Assembly: GCF_900637185.1 (NCBI RefSeq)
Contig: NZ_LR134352.1
Location: 1,054,001-1,118,000 of the forward strand
Source of the DNA: Nocardia asteroides
GTDB taxonomy: Bacteria > Actinomycetota > Actinomycetes > Mycobacteriales > Mycobacteriaceae
Direction of reading: 5' to 3'
DNA length: 64,000 nt
The position numbers and the translations under genes are program-made. Under the pieces are notes generated by a model. That model did not search any database. It worked only from the letters and a program-made list of their open reading frames with translations, and was not told the origin of the DNA. Positions 57,385-64,000 of this stretch are shown here, one piece after another (positions within the stretch are counted from its first letter, which is position 1; the number at the start of each line of letters is the position of its first letter).

Positions 57385-58089
57385 TCAATCGCTCATGGAC
57401 ATGGCGGCGACGGCTCGCGTGATGCGCTCCAGCACCACATCCAGCGAATCGCCGATGTGGGTGTGCAGGAGTTGCTGTGCCAGGGCGAGATCGCCCGCGA
57501 GAACGGCGTCGAGGATCCCGAGGTGCTCGGTGATCGTGGTCTCGATCCGGTTGTTGATCATGAAGTCGTACATGCGCACGTGCCGGATCCGCGAGTTCAC
57601 CGCCACCAGCGCGCGCACCAGCTCGCCGTTGCCCGCCGCGGTCAGCAGCGCGACGTGGAATTCCTCGTCGACGACCACGAAGCCCGGCTCCTGGGCGGGT
57701 GGGTCGGCGCGCAGGGCCAGCCAGCGCCGCTGTTCGGCGCGCAGCAGGTCGGCGTCGTGGGTGAGCGCGGGGTCGGCGCGGACGCGCGACATGCCGCCCA
57801 GCTCCAGCGTGAGCCGGAGTTCGTAGAGGTCGCGGATGCGGGACACGCTCGGCCGGACCGGACTGAACCCGTACTCCTCGCGTTCGAGCAGCCCGTCCGA
57901 GCAGAGCATGGTCAGCGCCTCGCGCACCGGCGTGCGGGAGATCCCGAACCGGGCCGACAGTTTGGGCTCGGTGAGGCGCGTGCCGAACCGGATGTCGCCG
58001 TTCATCAGCTCGTCGCGCAGGGCCGAGTACACGACGTCCCGCAGGGGCCTGCCCGCGCCGTCCTCCGGTGCATCCACCCTTGTCGACAT
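57385..58089 (-). CDS. GntR-family regulator, FCD (FadR/VanR) type
   Basis: 234 residues. Winged helix at the N-terminus: RDVVYSALRDELMNGDIRFGTRLTEPKLSARFGISRTPVREALTML. The FCD effector domain follows (RDLYELRLTLELGGMSRV, DEEFHVALLTAAGN, TEHLGILDAVLAGD) with Asp/His metal-site residues. It is directly upstream of allophanate hydrolase, so nitrogen-source or urea/amide-derived control of that gene is likely. GTATAC at 58094-58099, five bases before the start, may be its operator. Confidence 0.9.
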   Translation of the reverse strand: MSTRVDAPEDGAGRPLRDVVYSALRDELMNGDIRFGTRLTEPKLSARFGISRTPVREALTMLCSDGLLEREEYGFSPVRPSVSRIRDLYELRLTLELGGMSRVRADPALTHDADLLRAEQRRWLALRADPPAQEPGFVVVDEEFHVALLTAAGNGELVRALVAVNSRIRHVRMYDFMINNRIETTITEHLGILDAVLAGDLALAQQLLHTHIGDSLDVVLERITRAVAAMSMSD

Positions 58090-58307
58090 GGGTGTATACG
58101 CTAACGAGCGGGAATTTCTATCAAGTGACAGAAAGTAAGCGCCAGGTTATCGAGTGCTCACAGCGGCGGCCTCACCAGTGCCGCCCTGCCCCGGAGAGCA
58201 CTTCTCAACGACCTGCGAACACGCAGGGAACCGCCCGTGACATGTGCGGCGCGCACGCTGCTCGCAGAGCCCACCGCTCGCACTCCGCTCACCCGGAAGG
58301 GCGACCC

Positions 58308-58448
58308 ATGAACGCAGCGATCCTGGCCCTCATCCTCGGCCTGGTCTCGGTCATCGCCGTCACCGTCTGGTGGCCGAACCCAGCGGACCGCGCGGCGCCG
58401 TCCGAGGACGGCGGCGGATCAGCGCCCCGCCTCAACCGGGACGGCTGA
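58308..58448 (+). CDS. small single-span membrane protein
   Basis: 46 residues: NAAILALILGLVSVIAVTVWW forms one transmembrane helix, then a charged Pro/Asp/Gly-rich tail (PADRAAPSEDGGG). GGAAGG lies seven bases before the ATG. No family was recognised. It stands alone between the GntR gene and tRNA-Pro. Confidence 0.55.
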   Translation: MNAAILALILGLVSVIAVTVWWPNPADRAAPSEDGGGSAPRLNRDG

Positions 58449-58551
58449 CGCTGTGGACGGGTGGGGATGGTCCGGCACCGGTAACATTCCCCGGTTCTGA
58501 CCGTCGCGGCACTGCCGCCTGTTCGTGTGGGGTAGTCGACCCCGGAAATAC

Positions 58552-58589
58552 GAAGAGCCCCTGACCAGTGAACTGATCAGGGGCTCTTC
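58552..58589 (-). terminator. terminator downstream of tRNA-Pro
   Basis: GAAGAGCCCCTGA (58552-58564) pairs perfectly with 58577-58589 over a 12-base loop. On the minus strand it starts 19 bases after the tRNA 3' end. Confidence 0.8.
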
Positions 58590-58606
58590 TGTGTCTCAAC
58601 CAACAC

Positions 58607-58681
<75 letters not shown>

Positions 58682-58746
58682 TGAGGCGAACCTGAAGTAG
58701 CTTACAACGAGGTGGTCGGAATCGTTAAACCGGCTGGTCAGCGGGG

Positions 58747-60558
58747 TTAGTTGAGGGCGCGGATGGAGCTGAAGATGCGCTTGGCGGTGGTGGCGTCGAC
58801 GGCGTCGGGGACGCCGGTGTCGGCGATCATCACCATCACGAAGCTGCCGTCCTTGGTGCCCTTGAACGCGTAGGTGTAGATGGAGAAGGTGGGGCCGCAG
58901 CCGGGCTTCGGGTTGGCGACGGTGCCGGTGGTCTCGGTGAACATGCCGTCGGTCTTGCCGTCGATCGACTTCAGCGGCTGTGCCGGGCCCGCCTTACCGG
59001 TGGCGCCGGAGTAGGCCAGCGGTGCGGCCTTGGTGCCCAGCTCGGCACCCGCCGCGCCGTGATCGGCCTGTTTGGAGCCGGTCAGGAAGGACATGGTGCG
59101 GGTGGAGCCGGGGCAGTAGTCGCGGCCCTCGGAGGCGTAGCCCTTGCCGATGACGGTGTCGCCCGGCGGTTCGCCGACGCCGCCGATGGTGGATTCGGTG
59201 GCGACCTTCCAGCTCGGCGGCACGTCGTAGGCGGCGCCGCGATCGGGGGAGGCGACCACCTGATAGCCCTCGATCAGCGGCTTGCGATCCGACGCCGCGC
59301 CGGTGGGCGACGGAGTGGTGGAGCTGGGCTTCGGCTTGCTCGACGACGGCGGGGCGCCGGTGGTGGTGAGGGCGCTGACCATCGACGGGGTGGGCGCCGC
59401 GGTCGTGGTCGGTTCGTCGTCGCGGGTCAGCGCGAACGCCGTGATGGCGCCGCCCGCCAGCAGGACGGCGGCGACCCCGGCCGCAACCCAGATCAGGGCC
59501 TTGTTCCCGGACTTCGGGGGCTGCCCGTACGGCGGCTGCCCGTACGGCTGGTTGCCGAACTGCTCCAGCGGCGGAACCTCGCCGTATTGCTGCTGTGGTT
59601 GCTGCCAAGCCTGCCCGCCGGCACCCCACTGCGGATTGGGCTGCCCGGCGCCGGGATTCCACTGATTCTGTCCCGGCGGCGGCGTGCCCCACTGCGGTTG
59701 CGGCGGCCCACCCCACGCCTGACCGAGCCCCTGCTGACCGCTCGGCGCGTTCGGATCGGGCCACGAGGCCGGGGTGCGCAACTGCGTCGCGTCAGCCTGA
59801 CCCGGCATCGGCGCACCGGGAGGATTCGCCCCCGGCCAAGGCGCGGCCGGGTTGCGCAGCTGAGTCGGGTCGGCCTGCCCGGGCTGCGGCGAACCCGGCT
59901 GTCCAGCAGGGGGATTCGGGCCTCCCCATGGCGCGGCTGGGTTGCGTAGCTGGGTGGCATCGGACTGCCCCGGCGGCGGCACCTGGGTGTTCGGCTGTGG
60001 CGCGCCCGGCCCGTGCGACTGGGCGGCGTCGGCCTGACTCAGCGGCGGCGAACCCGGTTGTCCGGCAGGGGGATTCGGGACTCCCCAAGAACCCGGAGTG
60101 GCGCCGGCCTGCCCGGCGGGGGCGTTCGGGTCGGGCCACGGCGCGGCGGGGTTGCGCAGCTGGGTCGCGTCGGCTTGGCCGGGCTGAGGGGCCGGGGCGT
60201 TGGGGTTCGGCCATGGCGCGCCGGGGGTGCCGAGTTGGGTGGGGTCGGCTTGGCCGGGGGCGGGAGCGCCCCACTGCTGCGGGCCCGCGGGGGTCCAGGG
60301 TGTGGGGTCGGGGAGGGCCGGTGGGGGACCGGAGCCGTCCCAGCGCAGGGTTGGGGGGAGGCCGGTGCCGCCGGGGGTCCAGACCGCGGTGGGGTCCGGG
60401 TTGGGTTGTCCCGCAGTGGGATTACCCGGCGCAGGCGCGCCCGGCGGGTTCACCGCGCCGGGACGCTGCCATTGCGCGTCGGGCTGGTCGGGCGCACCGG
60501 AACCGCCGAAAACGGTCGGGTCGTTGCGCCGGTCGTCGGATCCACTGCTCACGGTCAT
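58747..60558 (-). CDS. Pro-rich repeat membrane protein of unknown function
   Basis: 603 residues. Residues ~1-345 are cytoplasmic Pro/Gln/Gly/Ala-rich repeats built on PGQADATQLRNPAAPWP-like units. One transmembrane helix follows (ALIWVAAGVAAVLLAGGAITAFALT, about 350-375), then a Thr/Ser/Pro linker and an outside domain of ~190 residues with cysteines (GRDYCPGSTRTM and PKPGCGPTFSIYTYAF). The outside domain resembles sensor-like domains of actinobacterial membrane proteins of unknown function. Repeated D-[PA]-T sites in the cytoplasmic part suggest kinase or FHA-domain interactions, which is inference. Confidence 0.8.
   Translation of the reverse strand: MTVSSGSDDRRNDPTVFGGSGAPDQPDAQWQRPGAVNPPGAPAPGNPTAGQPNPDPTAVWTPGGTGLPPTLRWDGSGPPPALPDPTPWTPAGPQQWGAPAPGQADPTQLGTPGAPWPNPNAPAPQPGQADATQLRNPAAPWPDPNAPAGQAGATPGSWGVPNPPAGQPGSPPLSQADAAQSHGPGAPQPNTQVPPPGQSDATQLRNPAAPWGGPNPPAGQPGSPQPGQADPTQLRNPAAPWPGANPPGAPMPGQADATQLRTPASWPDPNAPSGQQGLGQAWGGPPQPQWGTPPPGQNQWNPGAGQPNPQWGAGGQAWQQPQQQYGEVPPLEQFGNQPYGQPPYGQPPKSGNKALIWVAAGVAAVLLAGGAITAFALTRDDEPTTTAAPTPSMVSALTTTGAPPSSSKPKPSSTTPSPTGAASDRKPLIEGYQVVASPDRGAAYDVPPSWKVATESTIGGVGEPPGDTVIGKGYASEGRDYCPGSTRTMSFLTGSKQADHGAAGAELGTKAAPLAYSGATGKAGPAQPLKSIDGKTDGMFTETTGTVANPKPGCGPTFSIYTYAFKGTKDGSFVMVMIADTGVPDAVDATTAKRIFSSIRALN
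59735..60275 (-). repeat. degenerate coding repeats (D-A/P-T-Q-L-R units)
   Basis: At least six degenerate units encode [AS]D[AP]TQL, most followed by RNPAAPWP and spaced by Pro-rich sequence. One further unit reads ADAAQS, losing the Thr. The codons differ enough between units to suggest old repeats kept at the protein level. Confidence 0.75.
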
Positions 60559-60592
60559 CCCCTACAGACAAGAAGTCGTTCGGGAGCAGACC

Positions 60593-61555
60593 CTAGCGGG
60601 CGACGGCCTCCGATGCCGAGATGCCGTGTCCGGTGTCGGCGGCGGGCCGCTTCGGCGGCGCGCCGACCAGGGTCAGCAACGTGGCTTCGGGACGGCAGCA
60701 GAACCGGTACGGCGCCCACGGCGACGTGCCGATGCCGGCCGAGACGTGCAGCTGGGTGTGCTCACCCCACTGCGACGGCCCCTTCACCCGGGACTTGTCG
60801 ATGCCGCAGTTGGTCACCAGCGCGCCGTAACCGGGGACCACCAGCTGGCCGCCGTGCGTGTGTCCGGCCAGCACCAGGTCGTAGCCGTCCTCGGCGAACC
60901 GGTCCAGCACCCGCGGCTCCGGCGAATGGGTGACACCGATGCTGAGCTGGGCGAGCTGGTTGGGCGCGCCGGCCACGGTGTCGTAGCGGTCGCGCTGCAG
61001 GTGCGGGTCGTCGACGCCCGCGCTGGCGATCCGGATACCGGCGACTTCCAAGTCACGGCGGGTGTGGGTGAGGTCCAGCCAGCCGCGTTCGGTGAACGCC
61101 GCGCGCAGATCCTGCCACGGCAGCGGGTCGCCGTAAACGCGTCGATGATCCTTCTTGAAATACTTCAGCGGATTCTTCGGCACCGGCGCGAAATAGTCGT
61201 TGGAACCGAACACGAACAGGCCGGGACGCGCCAGCAGCGAGCCCAGGGATTGCACCACCGCGGGCACGGCCTTGGGGTGGGAAAGATTGTCACCGGTATT
61301 CACGACCAGGTCGGGTTCGAGCCGGTCGAGTTCGCGCAGCCACTGCTGTTTGAGCTGCTGACCCGGCATCATGTGCAGGTCACTGACGTGCAGAATGCGC
61401 AGCGTCGGCGAGCCGGGCGCGAGGACCGGCATGGTGGCTTCGCGCAGGACGAACGCATTTCGTTCGATCAGCGTGGCGTAGCCGATACCGGCGACGGCGG
61501 CCCCGGCGGCTCCCAACGCGGTTCGGCGGACAGCGGACGTCGAGATAACGGGCAT
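60593..61555 (-). CDS. metallophosphoesterase, membrane-anchored
   Basis: 320 residues of the calcineurin-like phosphoesterase fold. Dimetal motifs in order: SDLHMMPGQ, NTGDNLSHP, FGSNDYF and GHTHGGQL. An N-terminal hydrophobic stretch (ALGAAGAAVAGIGYATLI) is a signal anchor. The group (Rv3683-like in M. tuberculosis) lies beside ponA2 there too, and one gene intervenes here. The substrate is unknown. ATG 61555 is chosen; the longer reading runs into the divergent gene. Confidence 0.87.
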   Translation of the reverse strand: MPVISTSAVRRTALGAAGAAVAGIGYATLIERNAFVLREATMPVLAPGSPTLRILHVSDLHMMPGQQLKQQWLRELDRLEPDLVVNTGDNLSHPKAVPAVVQSLGSLLARPGLFVFGSNDYFAPVPKNPLKYFKKDHRRVYGDPLPWQDLRAAFTERGWLDLTHTRRDLEVAGIRIASAGVDDPHLQRDRYDTVAGAPNQLAQLSIGVTHSPEPRVLDRFAEDGYDLVLAGHTHGGQLVVPGYGALVTNCGIDKSRVKGPSQWGEHTQLHVSAGIGTSPWAPYRFCCRPEATLLTLVGAPPKRPAADTGHGISASEAVAR

Positions 61556-61676
61556 TTGCCCAGCATAGGCGACCCCCTCCCGGAAGCGCGCGTGTGTTTC
61601 CGCACAAACGGTATGAATTTCGGTCGCGATGAAAATGTGATGGGACTCCGCCGGCCGAACAGCTAGCGTGAGGCGC

Positions 61677-62141
61677 ATGTCGGAACTGAAAACGCAACTG
61701 CGCGCGGATATGACCGCCGCGATGAAAGCCAAGGACACGCTGCGTCTGTCGACCCTGCGGATGCTGCTCGCCGCGATCCAGAACGCCGAGGTCTCCGGGG
61801 CGCAGGCGCGGGAACTCTCCGATGCCGACGTGCTGGCGCTGCTGCAGAAGGAGGCCAAGAAGCGCAACGAGGCCGCGGTGATCTACGAGCAGAACGGGCG
61901 TGGCGAGCTGGCCGCGAACGAGCGCGCCGAGGAAGAGATCATCGAGGAGTATCTGCCCACCCAGCTCTCCGAGGCCGAGGTGGCCCAGGTCGCCGACACC
62001 GCGATCGCGCAGGTCGCCGAGGAGATCGGGGCGCGGCCGGGGATGAAGCAGATGGGCCAGGTCATGAAGGCGGCCACCGCGCTCGCCGAGGGCAAGGCCG
62101 ACGGGTCGCGGCTGTCGGCGGCGGTCAAAGCCCGCCTCTGA
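61677..62141 (+). CDS. GatB/YqeY-domain protein
   Basis: 154 residues of the YqeY family: LKTQLRADMTAAMKAKDTLRLSTLRMLLAAI is the first helical bundle, EKK-type IIEEYLPTQLSEAEV the middle, and RPGMKQMGQVMKA the C-terminal helix pair related to the GatB tail. These proteins may bind tRNA; the function is not established. GAGG lies close to the ATG. Confidence 0.87.
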   Translation: MSELKTQLRADMTAAMKAKDTLRLSTLRMLLAAIQNAEVSGAQARELSDADVLALLQKEAKKRNEAAVIYEQNGRGELAANERAEEEIIEEYLPTQLSEAEVAQVADTAIAQVAEEIGARPGMKQMGQVMKAATALAEGKADGSRLSAAVKARL

Positions 62142-62155
62142 TTTCCAGCAAACGA

Positions 62156-62187
62156 AAGGGCCGCCGTCCTGGTGGACGGCGGCCCTT
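62156..62187. terminator. bidirectional terminator
   Basis: AAGGGCCGCCGTCC (62156-62169) pairs perfectly with 62174-62187 over loop TGGT, between the convergent yqeY-like and ponA2 genes. TTTCGTTT follows on the minus strand. Confidence 0.85.
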
Positions 62188-62197
62188 GTCGTTCGTC

Positions 62198-64000
62198 TTA
62201 CCGCGGCACCGGAATCGGAATCGGTGGCAGGCGCGGGATCTGCGGCAGACCCGGGATCACCGGCGCGGGCGCCGCGGGCGGCGGCGTGGTCGGCGCGGGC
62301 ACCCGGACCGAGCCGTCACTGATGTAGATGGTGACGACCGAACCCGGAATCGCCGACCCGTTCGGCGAACTGCCCATCACGGTGCCCTTGGCCTGCGAGC
62401 CGGGGCTGGTCACCGCGGACACCTGGAATCCGGCGCCGGACAGGATCGAGGTGGCCTCGCCCTGCGACTTGCCCGCGACATCGGGGACCTGGGAGTTGTT
62501 CGCGCCGCGGACGTACTTGTCGTCCACCGGCGGCAGGCCCGGCGGCGGGAACCGGTCCATCACCGGCTTGATGGCGTTGAACCAGGTGCGCGCGGGCTCG
62601 TTACCACCGAACAGGCCCGCGGCATTGCTGGCGCCACAGTTGCGCAGCGGGAACGAGCAGATCTCGCCGGGCGTCGGGCTGTCGCCGTAGACGTAGACCG
62701 AGGAGGCCAGCGAGTTGGTGAAGCCGAGGAACGCCGAGGAACGGTGGCTTTCGGTGGTGCCCGTCTTGCCCGACATCGGCGCCGCCCAGCCCGCGGCCCG
62801 TGCCGCGCCCGCGGCGGTACCGCTGACGTCGTCCTTGCTCATCGCGTTGGCCAGGGTGTTGGCCAGACCGGGGTCGACCACCTGCTCGCACGCCTGCTGG
62901 GTGAGCGGAACGGCCTTGCCGCTGCGGTCGATGACCTCCTTGATCGGCGAGGGCGGGCACCACTTGCCGCCCGAACCGAGGGTCGCCGCCACATTCGACA
63001 GTTCCAGCGGGTTGATCGCGAACGGGCCCAGGGTGAACGAGCCCATGTTGTTGTTCTTGATGTGGTCGGCCAGGCTGGTGTTGCCGTGCCCGGAGGTGCC
63101 GGGATCGGTGTAGGACCGCATGCCGAGGCGCACCGCCATGTCGACCGCGGCGCCGACGCCGACGTCCTGGATCATCTTCACGAACGTGGTGTTCGGCGAG
63201 GTCGCGAGCGCGTCGGTCACCGACATCGAGCCCGGGTAGTTGCCCGCGTTCTTGACGCACCACGAGTCGGCCGGGCAGCCCGGCGAGTTCGAGTAACCCA
63301 TGCCCTTGGCGGCGTAGGTGCCCGGCACGTCGACCTGGGCGGCGATGCCGAGACCCTTCTCCATCGCGGCGGCGGTGGTGAAGAGCTTGAAGATCGAGCC
63401 CGCGCCGTCACCGGCCATCGAGTACGGCTGGCCGAGCAGCGTCTCGTTGGCGTCGCGGTCGAGGCCGTAGGTGCGGCTCGAGGCCATCGCGAGGACGGGG
63501 TGGCTGTCCTGGCCGGGCGCGATCACCGACATGACCTCGGCGATGTTGTCCAGGTTGGGGTCGGCCTGCTCGTTCACCGAGCGCTTCACCGATTCCTGCA
63601 GCACCGGGTCCAGCGAGGTCTTGATCAGGTAGCCGCCCTTGTCGATCTGCTCGCGGCTGATGCCCGACTCGGCCAGGTACTGCAGCGCGTAGTCGCAGAA
63701 GAAGCCCTTGTCCTGGGCGGCGATGCAGCCGCGCGGCAGGCCCTTCGGCTCGGGCAGCACGCCCAGCGCCTCGGACTTGGCCTTGCGGAACTCCTCGGCG
63801 CGGTGCGGGATGTTCTGGATCAGCGTGTCGAGCACGGTGTTGCGGCGATCGGTGACGCCCTGGACATTGGTGTACGGGTTCAGCTTGGAGCTGGACTGCA
63901 CCATGCCCGCCAGCATCGCCGACTGCGTGATGGTGAGGTCGGCGGCGTCGACGCCGAAGTAGGTCTGGGCCGCGTCCTGGATGCCGTAGGAGCCGTTGCC
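62198..64000 (-). CDS. ponA2: bifunctional penicillin-binding protein with PASTA domain, 5' part beyond window
   Basis: Class A PBP that polymerises and cross-links peptidoglycan outside the membrane. The visible part starts in the glycosyltransferase domain (SYGIQDAAQTYFG, DLTITQSAMLAGM) at the window edge. The transpeptidase domain has the nucleophile in GAGSIFKLF, the SPN-type second motif (ATSPNTTF) and KTG in MSGKTGTTES. One PASTA domain (SQVPDVAGKSQGEATSILSG to GSVVTIYISDG) and a Pro-rich tail end the protein. The PASTA end and the nearby metallophosphoesterase match mycobacterial PonA2. Confidence 0.92.
   Translation of the reverse strand, partial: GNGSYGIQDAAQTYFGVDAADLTITQSAMLAGMVQSSSKLNPYTNVQGVTDRRNTVLDTLIQNIPHRAEEFRKAKSEALGVLPEPKGLPRGCIAAQDKGFFCDYALQYLAESGISREQIDKGGYLIKTSLDPVLQESVKRSVNEQADPNLDNIAEVMSVIAPGQDSHPVLAMASSRTYGLDRDANETLLGQPYSMAGDGAGSIFKLFTTAAAMEKGLGIAAQVDVPGTYAAKGMGYSNSPGCPADSWCVKNAGNYPGSMSVTDALATSPNTTFVKMIQDVGVGAAVDMAVRLGMRSYTDPGTSGHGNTSLADHIKNNNMGSFTLGPFAINPLELSNVAATLGSGGKWCPPSPIKEVIDRSGKAVPLTQQACEQVVDPGLANTLANAMSKDDVSGTAAGAARAAGWAAPMSGKTGTTESHRSSAFLGFTNSLASSVYVYGDSPTPGEICSFPLRNCGASNAAGLFGGNEPARTWFNAIKPVMDRFPPPGLPPVDDKYVRGANNSQVPDVAGKSQGEATSILSGAGFQVSAVTSPGSQAKGTVMGSSPNGSAIPGSVVTIYISDGSVRVPAPTTPPPAAPAPVIPGLPQIPRLPPIPIPVPR

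Overview
The window is high-GC actinobacterial chromosome, most likely from Nocardia or a close mycolic-acid-producing relative. GTG starts are frequent, stops and starts often overlap as ATGA, and codon third positions are strongly G/C. The gene set includes a FadA/FadB trifunctional-type pair, PknK, a tuberculostearic-acid-type gene pair, MurT/GatD, an aspartokinase with an internal start, FurA-catalase and PonA2. No insertion sequence, prophage or CRISPR array was seen. This is core and lineage-specific chromosome rather than an island. The species cannot be named from sequence alone.

Layout. 1-6.7 kb: the 3' part of dnaX, with an apparent one-base lesion and a Gln/Ser/Ala-rich repetitive tail, then fadA-fadB for beta-oxidation. 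6.7-12 kb: a probably frameshifted small gene, an exonuclease III and the kinase/STAND-ATPase pknK. 12-15.4 kb: a coupled oxidoreductase-methyltransferase pair that matches the genes for 10-methyl branched fatty acids, with a divergent SRPBCC gene. 15.4-19 kb: a MerR/VOC pair, a secreted protein, the ebfC-recR pair and a hypothetical protein. 19.1-28.3 kb: a four-gene cluster of transglutaminase-DUF2126, circularly permuted ATP-grasp/alpha-E, transglutaminase and zinc metallopeptidase. It is a predicted peptide-ligation and tagging system without a known substrate, and it is the most intriguing locus here.

28.3-32.6 kb: a BASS-type transporter, a Phd/PIN toxin-antitoxin pair, the MurT/GatD peptidoglycan amidation complex and a lipoprotein. 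32.7-38.4 kb: a Tat-exported amine-oxidase-like flavoprotein, an EamA transporter divergent from a LysR regulator, and a MinD-like ATPase with a Pro-rich head. 38.5-47.1 kb: leuA with an attenuator-type leader peptide, a TauE/SafE exporter, a cholesterol-oxidase-like flavoprotein, a voltage-sensor-like protein without a pore, LtrA, SRPBCC, TetR and a RibD/DHFR-like reductase.

47.2-51 kb: ask-asd, with the beta subunit of Ask read from an internal start, then a secreted beta-lactamase-fold hydrolase. 51-54.5 kb: an APC permease behind a hairpin-rich leader that ends in a terminator, and the divergent furA-catalase operon. 54.5-58.7 kb: a 19-residue membrane peptide behind a 12-bp palindrome, ArsC, a GntR regulator with allophanate hydrolase, a small membrane protein and tRNA-Pro(CGG). 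58.7-64 kb: a D-x-T repeat membrane protein, a metallophosphoesterase, a YqeY protein and the 3' part of ponA2.

Many convergent gene pairs share a strong perfect hairpin as terminator. Two separate genes (dnaX and the 6.75-7.24 kb gene) each look as if one base is missing, so local sequence quality should be considered before either is called a pseudogene.
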